A stretch of 36,956 nt of DNA from Betaproteobacteria bacterium (GTDB taxonomy: Bacteria; Pseudomonadota; Gammaproteobacteria; Burkholderiales; Rhodocyclaceae). The position numbers and the translations under genes are program-made. The notes beneath the pieces are model-generated. The model did no database searches. It was not told the origin of the DNA and saw nothing but the letters and a program-made list of their open reading frames with translations. Positions 9,301-15,481 of this stretch are shown here, in pieces (position 1 is the stretch's first letter; each line of letters starts with the position of its first letter). The DNA lies in the NCBI GenBank assembly GCA_947478755.1, contig CANJXH010000007.1, positions 1-36,956 on the forward strand, written 5' to 3'.

Positions 9301-9426
9301 CAGTTGCTGGGCGTGCTGGGCGTGGTGCAGCGCGAGGGCGAAGTGATTCACCTGATCGCCAAGCGTCTGGTGGATCACGACAGCCTGATGGGTGGGTTCA
9401 GCGTGCAGAGCCGGGACTTCTGCTAG
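6322..9426 (+). CDS. dnaE2: DnaE2, error-prone DNA polymerase III alpha subunit
   Basis: A 1034-residue C-family polymerase, the usual DnaE2 length. The GTG start at 6322 overlaps the imuB TGA. The N-terminal PHP domain begins ELHCLSNFSFLRGASH, a DnaE2 signature. The catalytic aspartates are present in PDIDVDFEH (around residues 380-382) and in LMKVDVLALG (around 531), and GRGSAANSVVCYAL lies near 340. A C-terminal OB-fold region includes GVIFVTLEDETGMVNVIV. It copies past DNA lesions at low fidelity together with ImuA and ImuB. As the last gene of the cassette it should be induced with them by DNA damage. The following gene has its own Shine-Dalgarno site and is unrelated in function. Confidence 0.95.
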   Translation: MINDAAKGAGELPDYAELHCLSNFSFLRGASHAEELVKRAAELKYRAIAITDECSFAGIVRAHGAAKEHCIKLLIGTELSLTCGMKLVLLAKNRAGYGNLSAIITLGRQRADKGEYQLSRGDLANGMPDCLALWLAPADAQESDGLWLHGCFVDRAWIGFERHLLPDDRQRLAHLRAIGRATGLPLVASSDVHMHVRARRPLQDMVTALRLNNSIDQAGYALFANGERHLRSRLRLAQLYPADLLAETLRVADLCEFSLDELKYEYPDEVVPHGETPTSYLRHETEKGLCIRYPSGIPQGVREQVEHELALIRKLGYEPYFLTVYDIVTFARSHNILCQGRGSAANSVVCYALRITAVDPNRANLLFGRFISEERNEPPDIDVDFEHQRREEVIQYIYQKYGRDRAALTATVICYRTRSALRDTGRALGIDRDKLDALTSSLAWWDKPEEWPQRFAEVGLDPKSPRVTKWLKLAQQIKGFPRHLSQHVGGFVISRGRLDRLVPIENAAMQDRSVIQWDKDDIDALGLMKVDVLALGMLSAIRRSLSLVSLQRGQSFAMEDIPPKDEQVFAMISAADTVGVFQIESRAQMSMLPRLRPRNFYDLVIEVALVRPGPIQGDMVHPYLRRRQGLEPVSYPTKAVERVLERTLGVPIFQEQAMELSMVAAGFTPGEADQLRRAMAAWKRKGGLGPFRDKLINGMTQRGYDIEFAEALYRQLQGFADYGFPESHAASFALLVYVSAWLKRHYPAAFLTGMLNSLPMGFYSASQLIQDARRHGVEVRPVDVMSSGWECALEDIGSRHPAVRLGMNRVSGMAADAAARIEAARACHPFVSVADMATRAGLQKRELELLANANALSSLSGHRRAAAWAASAVSVQGDLLQGIEVEESLPQLPVPTEPQNLMADYASLGFTLGRHPLHLLRPYLEKFRYIRAVDLRAMATRQLARCVGLVTCRQRPGTATGVIFVTLEDETGMVNVIVHSRLAVHQRKELLGSQLLGVLGVVQREGEVIHLIAKRLVDHDSLMGGFSVQSRDFC

Positions 9427-9483
9427 CCCGCTGGCAGCTGTTAATATCTGGCGACCAAAAACATATTCCAAAGAGGAGAAATC

Positions 9484-10578
9484 ATGCGTAAGCCTTATCG
9501 CGTCATCATCTGGGGGCCCGGTGGCCTGGGCTCGGTCTGCATGTGGGAAGTGCTGCAGTCGCCGGCCTTCGAGCTGGTGGGCGTGCGTTGCTACGGCGAG
9601 GGCAAGAACGGCGTCGACGCCGGTACGCTGCTCGGCATCGAGCCAGTCGGCATCAAGGCCAGCAACGACATCGAAGCCATGCTCAAAATCGATTGCGACT
9701 GCGTCATCTTCACCGCGCGTGATATGGGCAACTTCAACACCGACGAAGAAATCCTTCGCATCCTCGCTGCCGGCCGCAACATCGTCACGCCCCTGCCGTA
9801 CCACAACGTGCACCTGTTCCGCGATGCCGAATTCAACGCAAAGATCAATGCCGCCTGCGCCAAGGGCGGCTCCGTGTTCCACGCCACGGGCATCGACCCC
9901 GACCTGATCAGCGACCGCGTGCTGATGGGCCTCACCGGCTTGTGCACCGACATCACCTCGATCAAACTGCAGGAGAACTGGGACAGCAGCTACACCGAAC
10001 CCGAGCTGCTGGCGATCGCCGGCTTCGGCAAGACGCTGGAAGAGGCACAGGCCGTGCCGCTCGCGGCGGCCGTGTCGACCAACTTCCTCAAGGCGATTTC
10101 CTATACCGTGGAAAACCTGCTGGGCGTCAAATACGTGCGCGTTGATGAAACCCACGACTACATTCCCGCGCCACACGATATCGTCAGCCACTACATCACC
10201 GTCAAGGCCGGTACCGTCGGCCGGCTCACCCACCGTTTCCGTTGCTGGGTCGAGGGACAGGAAGAGCCCTTCTTCACCATGGAATACAACTGGGTCATGG
10301 GTGACGAGATGCTGCCCGAGGGCGTCAAGCCCAAGCAGTACTGGGTGGCCGAGATCGAGGGGCGTCCGTCGCTCAAGATGGCGATCGACCTCACCGCCTC
10401 ACGCAAGCACAACGACCGCTTTTACAACATCGGCAAGTTGCGCACCGAGCCCGGCTACCACGGCACCATGGCGCCCTGCATGCAGGCCATCCCGCATATC
10501 TGTGCGGCGAAGCCCGGCGTGCTGACATCCTTCGGCACCGGCCTGCATTGGATGAAGGACCTGCGCCAGAGCGTATAG
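9484..10578 (+). CDS. Dihydrodipicolinate-reductase-like NAD(P) dehydrogenase
   Basis: A 364-residue protein with an N-terminal Rossmann fold; the dinucleotide loop is WGPGGLGSVCMW at residues 10-21. The pattern of the N-terminal half recalls DapB and 2,4-diaminopentanoate dehydrogenase, and ATGIDPDLISDRVL matches the catalytic-domain entry of that group. The protein is longer than DapB (about 270), so it is not the lysine enzyme. Members of this broad family occur in catabolic clusters of actinobacteria and proteobacteria, mostly without known substrate. AGAGGAG lies 5 bases before the ATG. It is followed 67 bases later by a SnoaL-like gene and may be cotranscribed with it. Substrate unknown. 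Confidence 0.75.
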   Translation: MRKPYRVIIWGPGGLGSVCMWEVLQSPAFELVGVRCYGEGKNGVDAGTLLGIEPVGIKASNDIEAMLKIDCDCVIFTARDMGNFNTDEEILRILAAGRNIVTPLPYHNVHLFRDAEFNAKINAACAKGGSVFHATGIDPDLISDRVLMGLTGLCTDITSIKLQENWDSSYTEPELLAIAGFGKTLEEAQAVPLAAAVSTNFLKAISYTVENLLGVKYVRVDETHDYIPAPHDIVSHYITVKAGTVGRLTHRFRCWVEGQEEPFFTMEYNWVMGDEMLPEGVKPKQYWVAEIEGRPSLKMAIDLTASRKHNDRFYNIGKLRTEPGYHGTMAPCMQAIPHICAAKPGVLTSFGTGLHWMKDLRQSV

Positions 10579-10591
10579 CAGGGTTGAGGGT

Positions 10592-10620
10592 TGCAGCGCG
10601 TCGCTCGGCACGCTGCATTT
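10592..10620 (+). terminator. Weak hairpin between dehydrogenase and SnoaL-like genes
   Basis: TGCAGCG (10592-10598) and CGCTGCA (10611-10617) can pair in a 7-bp stem with a 12-base loop, followed by only a short TTT. It may cause partial termination or serve as an mRNA processing barrier. The evidence is modest. Confidence 0.25.
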
Positions 10621-10645
10621 TCAGTACGGACAAGGAGGAGTCAAC

Positions 10646-11053
10646 ATGAACGTCGACAACAAGGCAACAGCCACACGGTTCCTGCAGGCATTCGGCGCTG
10701 GTGATGCCGCTGCGCTCAAGACATTGGTCACCGCAGACATCAAGGTCGTCACCAAGGGCAGCGCCGACATTTCGATGACGCACGACTACGATACGATCAT
10801 GCGCCTGTGCGCGGCGTTTCCGCAGATCACCTCATCAGGGGGCATCAGGTTCGAGTTTCTCAACCTGACGGCGGAAGACGACCGGGTGGCGGTGGAAGCC
10901 AAGGGTTTTTCAACCGAAATCACCGGCAAGCAATACAACAACGAATATCACTTCCTGATTTTCTTCCGCGATGGCAAGGTTTGCCTGATGCACGAATATC
11001 TGGATACCAAGCTCGCCGACGCAGTGCTCGGCAAGTATCTGACGGCGGCCTGA
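10646..11053 (+). CDS. SnoaL-like / NTF2-fold small protein
   Basis: A 135-residue protein with the pattern of the SnoaL or ketosteroid-isomerase-like cone fold: an N-terminal helix ATRFLQAFGAGDAAALKTLV, then strands including NEYHFLIFFRDGKVCLMHEYLDT near the C-terminus. This last strand is characteristic of the family, which includes isomerases, cyclases, dehydratases and non-catalytic binders. A near-perfect AAGGAGGAG lies before the ATG. It follows the dehydrogenase-like gene in the same direction. A direct repeat (CTGACCCCTTTGA) begins 12 bases after its stop, so the original downstream context may have been altered. Catalytic role not assignable. Confidence 0.75.
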   Translation: MNVDNKATATRFLQAFGAGDAAALKTLVTADIKVVTKGSADISMTHDYDTIMRLCAAFPQITSSGGIRFEFLNLTAEDDRVAVEAKGFSTEITGKQYNNEYHFLIFFRDGKVCLMHEYLDTKLADAVLGKYLTAA

Positions 11054-11065
11054 CCATTATTGTTT

Positions 11066-11078
11066 CTGACCCCTTTGA
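11066..11078 (+). repeat. 13-bp direct repeat, left copy
   Basis: CTGACCCCTTTGA occurs here and again in the same orientation at 12070-12082, about 1.0 kb apart. The two copies bracket the diguanylate cyclase gene. The reverse complement contains GGGGTCAG, a core I remember from short intergenic repeats in proteobacteria, often near REP-associated transposases. Confidence 0.6.
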
Positions 11079-11094
11079 AACTCAGCGCCAGCCA

Positions 11095-11895
11095 TTAATG
11101 CAGCGTGTGATCCCGGCTGAATGGGGGCGGCATATCTGTTGAGGACTCGATTGCTCGGTCACGGTCGGCAACGAATACGCGATCTCGACCGGAATTTTTG
11201 GCGGCATAGAGTGCTTGATCGGAGATCTGCATCAGTTCCTCCAGCTTGACATTTGCGTCGTGGTCCGTGTGGGCAACGCCAACGCTCACGGTATACCTAA
11301 TGGCGTTTTCGCCGTGATGAATGACAGCAGTTTTGGCGGCCAATCGTATTTTGTTGGCAATATAAATTGAACCAGCCAGATCGGTGTCGGGCAGTATCAA
11401 GGCGAACTCTTCGCCGCCGATGCGGCCAGACAAGTCACTTCGTCGCGTGTTTTGACGAATGACGTCCCCGAAGTGCTTGAGCACCTCGTCACCCGCCGGG
11501 TGACCAAAGGCGTCGTTGATTTTCTTGAATGAATCGATATCGATCGACAGCAATGAAAGCGATGTCTTGTTGCGCATTGCCGTATGGTGAGCGGAGGTGC
11601 TGCTCGCAATGAACATCGGTCGGGTAAAAAGTCCCGTCAGCATGTCGAAGGTGGCCATGCTCCTCATAACCCCTTCCAGTTCGTGAATTTGAAACAGGGT
11701 ATGCACAACGAAGCCGCTGGATATCGGCGCAACCACCAGTGGAACGATAATCGAGACAGACATGCCGACCCAGGTCACCGGCAAATTCGCCAAGTGCAAT
11801 GCAACAATAGTCACGACTACTGAAAGGACCAGTGAGACAAAGGTAATGACCGATACGGAGCCAAAGAAACCTAATCGAATAATCAAGTTGCGCAT
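11095..11895 (-). CDS. Membrane-anchored GGDEF diguanylate cyclase
   Basis: From the ATG at 11895 this is a 266-residue protein with two N-terminal membrane segments (about residues 12-34 and 44-66) and a complete GGDEF domain. The active-site motif is GGEEF at 160-164. An inhibitory I-site RRSD lies at 151-154, five residues upstream as in feedback-controlled enzymes. FDMLTGLFTR opens the domain. It should make cyclic di-GMP from two GTP at the inner membrane; no sensory domain is visible beyond the short membrane part. An alternative ATG at 11967 would add 24 residues; neither start has a good Shine-Dalgarno sequence. The gene lies alone between two 13-bp direct repeats and beside a broken cupin gene, which suggests insertion of the segment. 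Confidence 0.88.
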   Translation of the reverse strand: MRNLIIRLGFFGSVSVITFVSLVLSVVVTIVALHLANLPVTWVGMSVSIIVPLVVAPISSGFVVHTLFQIHELEGVMRSMATFDMLTGLFTRPMFIASSTSAHHTAMRNKTSLSLLSIDIDSFKKINDAFGHPAGDEVLKHFGDVIRQNTRRSDLSGRIGGEEFALILPDTDLAGSIYIANKIRLAAKTAVIHHGENAIRYTVSVGVAHTDHDANVKLEELMQISDQALYAAKNSGRDRVFVADRDRAIESSTDMPPPFSRDHTLH

Positions 11896-12069
11896 GCAGG
11901 GTTCTGGGGAATTGGAGTATTTGGTGGCGTGGAATGGTAACAACAATGACACAGGACATGAAAACAAATAAATGAGTCAGAGACATCGGGATTTCTTGCC
12001 GATCGACGTGTTGTGCCATTGTCGCAGGGAGAGGTAACAACGAATGCCAGATACAAAGCCAAAATGGCA

Positions 12070-12082
12070 CTGACCCCTTTGA
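12070..12082 (+). repeat. 13-bp direct repeat, right copy
   Basis: This is the second copy of CTGACCCCTTTGA. The open frame of the truncated cupin gene begins to match the family immediately after it. The 102 bases between the longer diguanylate cyclase frame and this repeat contain no gene I can recognise. Confidence 0.6.
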
Positions 12083-12320
12083 CACCTCGCATTCGCATAC
12101 GGCAGAAGAAGTCGTCCTGTTCCTGTCGGGAAGCGGGCGGGCCACGGTTGGTGACCGTGAAGTCAGATATAAAGCGGGTGACACCTTGATATTGCCACCG
12201 GATCAGGTCCATCAGATATTCGCAGAGACCGACAGCGAGTTTGTGTCGGCGACGTCATTCGGATGTGCTGTCAGCCTTCCGGATGGCGTCGTGATGGAGC
12301 TTCCGTGGCGTAAGAAGTGT
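12081..12320 (+). pseudogene. Cupin-domain protein remnant lacking its 5' end
   Basis: Reading codons from 12081 gives an uninterrupted frame with both cupin motifs. Motif 1 is HSHTAEEVVLFLSGSG at about 12090-12137. Motif 2 is GDTLILPPDQVHQI at about 12177-12218. The ending VVMELPWRKK is where small cupins often stop, but here the frame runs on into sequence antisense to the enoyl-CoA hydratase gene. There is no start codon or ribosome site upstream, and the roughly 40-50 residues that normally precede HxH are missing. They end exactly at the 13-bp repeat. I infer that a rearrangement at the repeat removed the start of a small cupin gene that once followed the SnoaL-like gene. Confidence 0.6.
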
Positions 12321-12378
12321 CGTTGCTCTGCAACGGGCTACATCTGCACACCCGCTAAGCCGCGCTCACGTTGGCGAA

Positions 12379-13185
12379 TCAGCCTTTTGTTGCGCCTCTG
12401 CTGTCCGACTTCGATAGCGAGTCGGCTGCGGCTTCCCAGTGTGCTTCGTCAATCCAGGTGCTGACAAAGGACTGGAATTCGATCGGTTCCAGTGCATCGC
12501 GCAGTTTTGCCTTGGCGGCGTGGGTGACGCGAGCGAAGGCCTGCACGACGTGGGCGGGTTTTGCCAGGTACGGTGCGGCATGCAGGCGCACTGCGGCGAC
12601 CAGGTCTTCGCCTTCAGGCACGATCTGGTCGATCAGGCCCTGTGACCGGGCTTCGTTCATGTCGAGCATGCGACTGGAGAGCAACAGTGCCAGCGCGCGA
12701 TTGGCACCCACGACACCAATCAGGTCGCTGCCGCCACCCCAGGAGGTGGTGATGTTCAGCTTGCCCTGGATGAAGCCGAGCGTGGCGGTGGCCGAGGCGA
12801 TGCGGAAGTCACACGCCATGGCGAGTTCGGCACCACCCCCAAGGGCATGGCCGTTGATGGCGGCGTAGACGGGGGCAGGGCAATGACGAATGGCGTCCAG
12901 CGCCCGGCGCCCCATCGACGACACCTGCGCAGCCTGTTCGGCGGAGCGGAAGCTTGCGAGTTCCTTTAGGTCGCCGCCGGCCGCGAAGCTGCGATCGCCG
13001 GCACCGGTGAGGATGACGCACTTCATGAACTGATTGCCTTGCAGCGCAATGAAGGTATCGCGCAGCCGGTCCAGCGCGGCAAGGCTCAGCGCATTGCGTG
13101 CCTGCGGGCGATTGATGGTGACGATGACGACGCCGTCATCATCGATGCGCGTGACAATGGCGTCGTGATTGGTCGGCGATTTCAT
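12379..13185 (-). CDS. Enoyl-CoA hydratase/isomerase family protein
   Basis: A 268-residue crotonase-fold protein. The oxyanion-hole segments are SFAAGGDLKEL near residues 67-77 and GHALGGGAELAMACD near 113-126, with a glutamate at E120. Where classical hydratases have a second catalytic glutamate, this protein reads GKLNITTSWGGG (about 141-152) and seems to lack it. The SWGGG form is more like ethylmalonyl- or methylmalonyl-CoA decarboxylase relatives. It therefore acts on an acyl-CoA but the reaction is uncertain. Its ATG overlaps the stop of the FMN reductase gene by four bases, so the two are translationally coupled, downstream of ribBX. Confidence 0.85.
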   Translation of the reverse strand: MKSPTNHDAIVTRIDDDGVVIVTINRPQARNALSLAALDRLRDTFIALQGNQFMKCVILTGAGDRSFAAGGDLKELASFRSAEQAAQVSSMGRRALDAIRHCPAPVYAAINGHALGGGAELAMACDFRIASATATLGFIQGKLNITTSWGGGSDLIGVVGANRALALLLSSRMLDMNEARSQGLIDQIVPEGEDLVAAVRLHAAPYLAKPAHVVQAFARVTHAAKAKLRDALEPIEFQSFVSTWIDEAHWEAAADSLSKSDSRGATKG

Positions 13186-13778
13186 GCCGACGCATTGGCC
13201 TTGCTGGCGGCCCGCATGCGCGAGAAATCGACGACCTGGCTGGCCATCAGCTCAAGCTGTTTGGCCACGCCGGCATCCAGGCAGTTGCCTTCGCCGTCGA
13301 ATATCCTTTGGCTGGTGTTGATGGCAACGCCGATCGGCGTTGGCCAGCCGCGCAAGGCGTGCACGATCGAGCGCAGCGCTGCCAGTGTCGAGCCGGTTGC
13401 CTGCCAGCCATAGGCGCAGGCAACGCAGCCGACGGCACGGCCTTCGAAGTAGGCATCGCCGTCTTCGCGCATGTCTTCGACGTAATCGAGCGCGTTCTTG
13501 ATCAGGCCCGAGATCGAGCCGTGATAGCCGGGCGAGGTGATGATGACACCGTGGCTGCGGCGCAGGAGGCTCACCAACTGCTCGGCACCGGGTGAACGCT
13601 CCGGCTTCTCTGGCGCATACATCGGCAGATCAAGATCAGCACCCGCCAGCAGCGCCGTTTCGGCACCTGCTTTTTCTGCGGCCTTCAACGCGAAGCGCAA
13701 CGCGACTTCTGACGACGAACCATCGCGGGTGGTGCCACCCAGGCCGACGATCAGGGGGACGAATTTCGCGGCTGGCAT
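13182..13778 (-). CDS. NADPH-dependent FMN reductase family protein
   Basis: A 198-residue flavodoxin-fold protein. It begins KFVPLIVGLGGTTRDGSSSE, the phosphate-binding loop of the family. The later segment GVIITSPGYHGSISGLIKNALDYVE matches the flavin-ring-binding loop of FMN_red proteins. It would reduce free FMN with NAD(P)H, or reduce quinones or other acceptors. The ATG at 13778 is chosen; a TTG at 13796 would overlap ribBX. It sits directly after a riboflavin-synthesis-type gene and is coupled to the enoyl-CoA hydratase gene. The arrangement suggests flavin supply to a flavin-dependent step, but no flavin-dependent oxygenase is next to it. Confidence 0.85.
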   Translation of the reverse strand: MPAAKFVPLIVGLGGTTRDGSSSEVALRFALKAAEKAGAETALLAGADLDLPMYAPEKPERSPGAEQLVSLLRRSHGVIITSPGYHGSISGLIKNALDYVEDMREDGDAYFEGRAVGCVACAYGWQATGSTLAALRSIVHALRGWPTPIGVAINTSQRIFDGEGNCLDAGVAKQLELMASQVVDFSRMRAASKANASA

Positions 13779-13782
13779 GCCG

Positions 13783-14898
13783 TCAGCCTGCGGCAATCGG
13801 GCGTTGCGCCGTGATCTTCAATCCGTATCCGGCCAGCGCGACCAGGGTGAGCTGGCTGTTGGTGAGCAATACCAGATCATGTACACCAAGGTCGGCGAGG
13901 ATCTGGGCACCAATACCGTAGTCGCGCAGGCCACCGGCCGCGTCACCACCACCGGCATTGGGCTTCGGGGTGTTGTTGACGAAGTCGCTGTACTTGGTGG
14001 GCGAAGGGCCGTGAACAAAGACCACCACCCCCGTGCCTTCTTCGCCAATCATCTGCATGGCCCTGCGCAGCAGATCCTTGCGCGGTGAAATCTCGGCGAA
14101 CGAATCGGCCAGCACACTCGGCGCGTGCATGCGCACCAGCGTTGATTTCTTCGGGTCGATGGTGCCCTTGATCAGCACCAGATGCTCGGTGCCGGCCACC
14201 TTGTTGAGATAGACCCTGAGCGTCCAGCTGCCGCCCCACTCGCTGACAAAGGGGCGCTCGCCAACACATTGCACCAGGTGGTCGTTGCGGCGACGGTAGG
14301 CGATCAGGTCGCGGATGGTGCCGATTTTCATCCTGTGCTGCTGGGCGAATTCGAGCAGGTCATCCAGCCGCGCCATGGTGCCATCGTCCTTCATGATCTC
14401 GCAGATCACACCGGAAGGATTGAGCCCGGCAAGCCGTGATACATCGACAGCCGCCTCGGTATGCCCGGCGCGGACCAGCACCCCGCCATCCTTGGCGACC
14501 AGCGGGAATACATGCCCCGGCGATACGATGTCTTCACGCGAGATGGACGCATCAATGGCGACGGCGATGGTGCGGGCGCGATCGGAGGCGGAGATGCCGG
14601 TGGTCACGCCATGACGTGCTTCGATGGAAACGGTGAACGCGGTTTCGTGGCGGGTGCCATTGACGCGGGCCATCGGTTCCAGCCCGAGCTGGTCGACACG
14701 CTGTTTCGACAGCGCCAGGCAGATCAGGCCGCGGCCATGAGTGGCCATGAAGGTGATCGCATCCGGCGTGGCCATTTGCGCGGGGATGACCAGATCGCCT
14801 TCATTCTCGCGATCTTCGTCGTCGACGAGGATGAACATGCGCCCGTTGCGGGCTTCATTGATGATTTCTTCTACGGTGGAAAGGCTGGGCAGCGACAT
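13783..14898 (-). CDS. ribBA: RibB with degenerate GTP cyclohydrolase II domain (RibBX type)
   Basis: A 371-residue fusion. The N-terminal half is a full 3,4-dihydroxy-2-butanone-4-phosphate synthase: DDEDRENEGDLVIPA, HGRGLICLAL and GHVFPLVAKDGGVLVRAGHT contain the active-site residues. It makes the four-carbon riboflavin precursor from ribulose 5-phosphate. The C-terminal half resembles RibA (for example LRDYGIGAQIL), but the zinc-binding cysteine cluster is absent; the matching region reads VRMHAPSVLADSFAEISPRK. GTP cyclohydrolase II activity is therefore unlikely. This matches the RibBX variant described for proteobacteria. The start is well fixed by the conserved N-terminus, though no Shine-Dalgarno sequence is seen; instead a hairpin ends just before the ATG. 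The FMN reductase gene follows. Confidence 0.9.
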   Translation of the reverse strand: MSLPSLSTVEEIINEARNGRMFILVDDEDRENEGDLVIPAQMATPDAITFMATHGRGLICLALSKQRVDQLGLEPMARVNGTRHETAFTVSIEARHGVTTGISASDRARTIAVAIDASISREDIVSPGHVFPLVAKDGGVLVRAGHTEAAVDVSRLAGLNPSGVICEIMKDDGTMARLDDLLEFAQQHRMKIGTIRDLIAYRRRNDHLVQCVGERPFVSEWGGSWTLRVYLNKVAGTEHLVLIKGTIDPKKSTLVRMHAPSVLADSFAEISPRKDLLRRAMQMIGEEGTGVVVFVHGPSPTKYSDFVNNTPKPNAGGGDAAGGLRDYGIGAQILADLGVHDLVLLTNSQLTLVALAGYGLKITAQRPIAAG

Positions 14899-14899
14899 G

Positions 14900-14938
14900 A
14901 GCGTGAAAGTGTATGGCCAGCCCGAATTGTCTCACGCT
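14900..14938 (-). promoter_or_regulatory. Possible leader hairpin just before ribBX
   Basis: AGCGTGA (14900-14906) and TCACGCT (14932-14938) are inverted repeats with a 25-base spacer. In the minus-strand mRNA the second arm ends one base before the ribBX ATG and could hide the initiation region. No FMN riboswitch (RFN element) fits into the 89-base gap. A chance 7-bp repeat is possible. Confidence 0.25.
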
Positions 14939-14987
14939 GGCAGGCCCTCATGGCCCATTGCGACATTGCCGCGTTCTTCGTTCGTGC

Positions 14988-15464
14988 TCAAGTCACCCGA
15001 TGGCCATCCGTCACCCGGCATATGTTCGACACCATGGTGGCGATCAGGGCATGCAGGGCGAAACGGACGAGTGGCGAGACAAGCCGCAGGGACGGAGCAA
15101 GTCGGTAATGCACTGACCATGTGAGGCGGTGGCGGTTCTCGCCGACAGGTTCGAGGACGGTGACGCCTTCGTAATCGAGCAGCCAGTTCCTGAACACGAC
15201 GCCACCCATTTTTCCGATGGTGTAGTTGAGCTTGTAGGGTGCTTCGAGAAAGACGATGTGCTCGTCGGCCTTGACGCCGATCTTCAGGGTCACATGCCGA
15301 ACCGAGCCGACGGCGAGCACGCCGTGCGGATGAACAAATTTGACCGAACGACAAATGGGCACCCAATGCTCCATGCCCGGGCCGGTCGTCATCAGTTCAT
15401 TGAGCGTATCGATGTTTCCACCGAGTTCGGCAACGACGGAAAATTGCAAAGGTGCGTTTGGCAT
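14988..15464 (-). CDS. SRPBCC-family (START-like) protein
   Basis: A 158-residue protein of the polyketide-cyclase/SRPBCC type. It starts LQFSVVAELGGNIDTLNELM, has a central strand pair around GSVRHVTLKIGVKADEHIVF, and a long C-terminal helix, SPLVRFALHALIATMVSNIC. This layout forms a hydrophobic ligand cavity in the family. Such proteins bind lipids, steroids or polyketides, or act as cyclases. AGGGAAACCC precedes the ATG closely. It begins 17 bases after the DUF748 gene, so the two are probably cotranscribed. Ligand unknown. Confidence 0.7.
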   Translation of the reverse strand: MPNAPLQFSVVAELGGNIDTLNELMTTGPGMEHWVPICRSVKFVHPHGVLAVGSVRHVTLKIGVKADEHIVFLEAPYKLNYTIGKMGGVVFRNWLLDYEGVTVLEPVGENRHRLTWSVHYRLAPSLRLVSPLVRFALHALIATMVSNICRVTDGHRVT

Positions 15465-15481
15465 GGGTTTCCCTCCGGGGT

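Noticed and set aside
8299-10233. Open frame of 644 codons on the minus strand across dnaE2 and the following gene
   Set aside because: It runs antisense to two well-identified genes and its translation matches no family; GC-rich codon use leaves the antisense frame open.
14899-14987. FMN riboswitch before ribBX
   Set aside because: The gap is too short and none of the conserved RFN blocks are visible.
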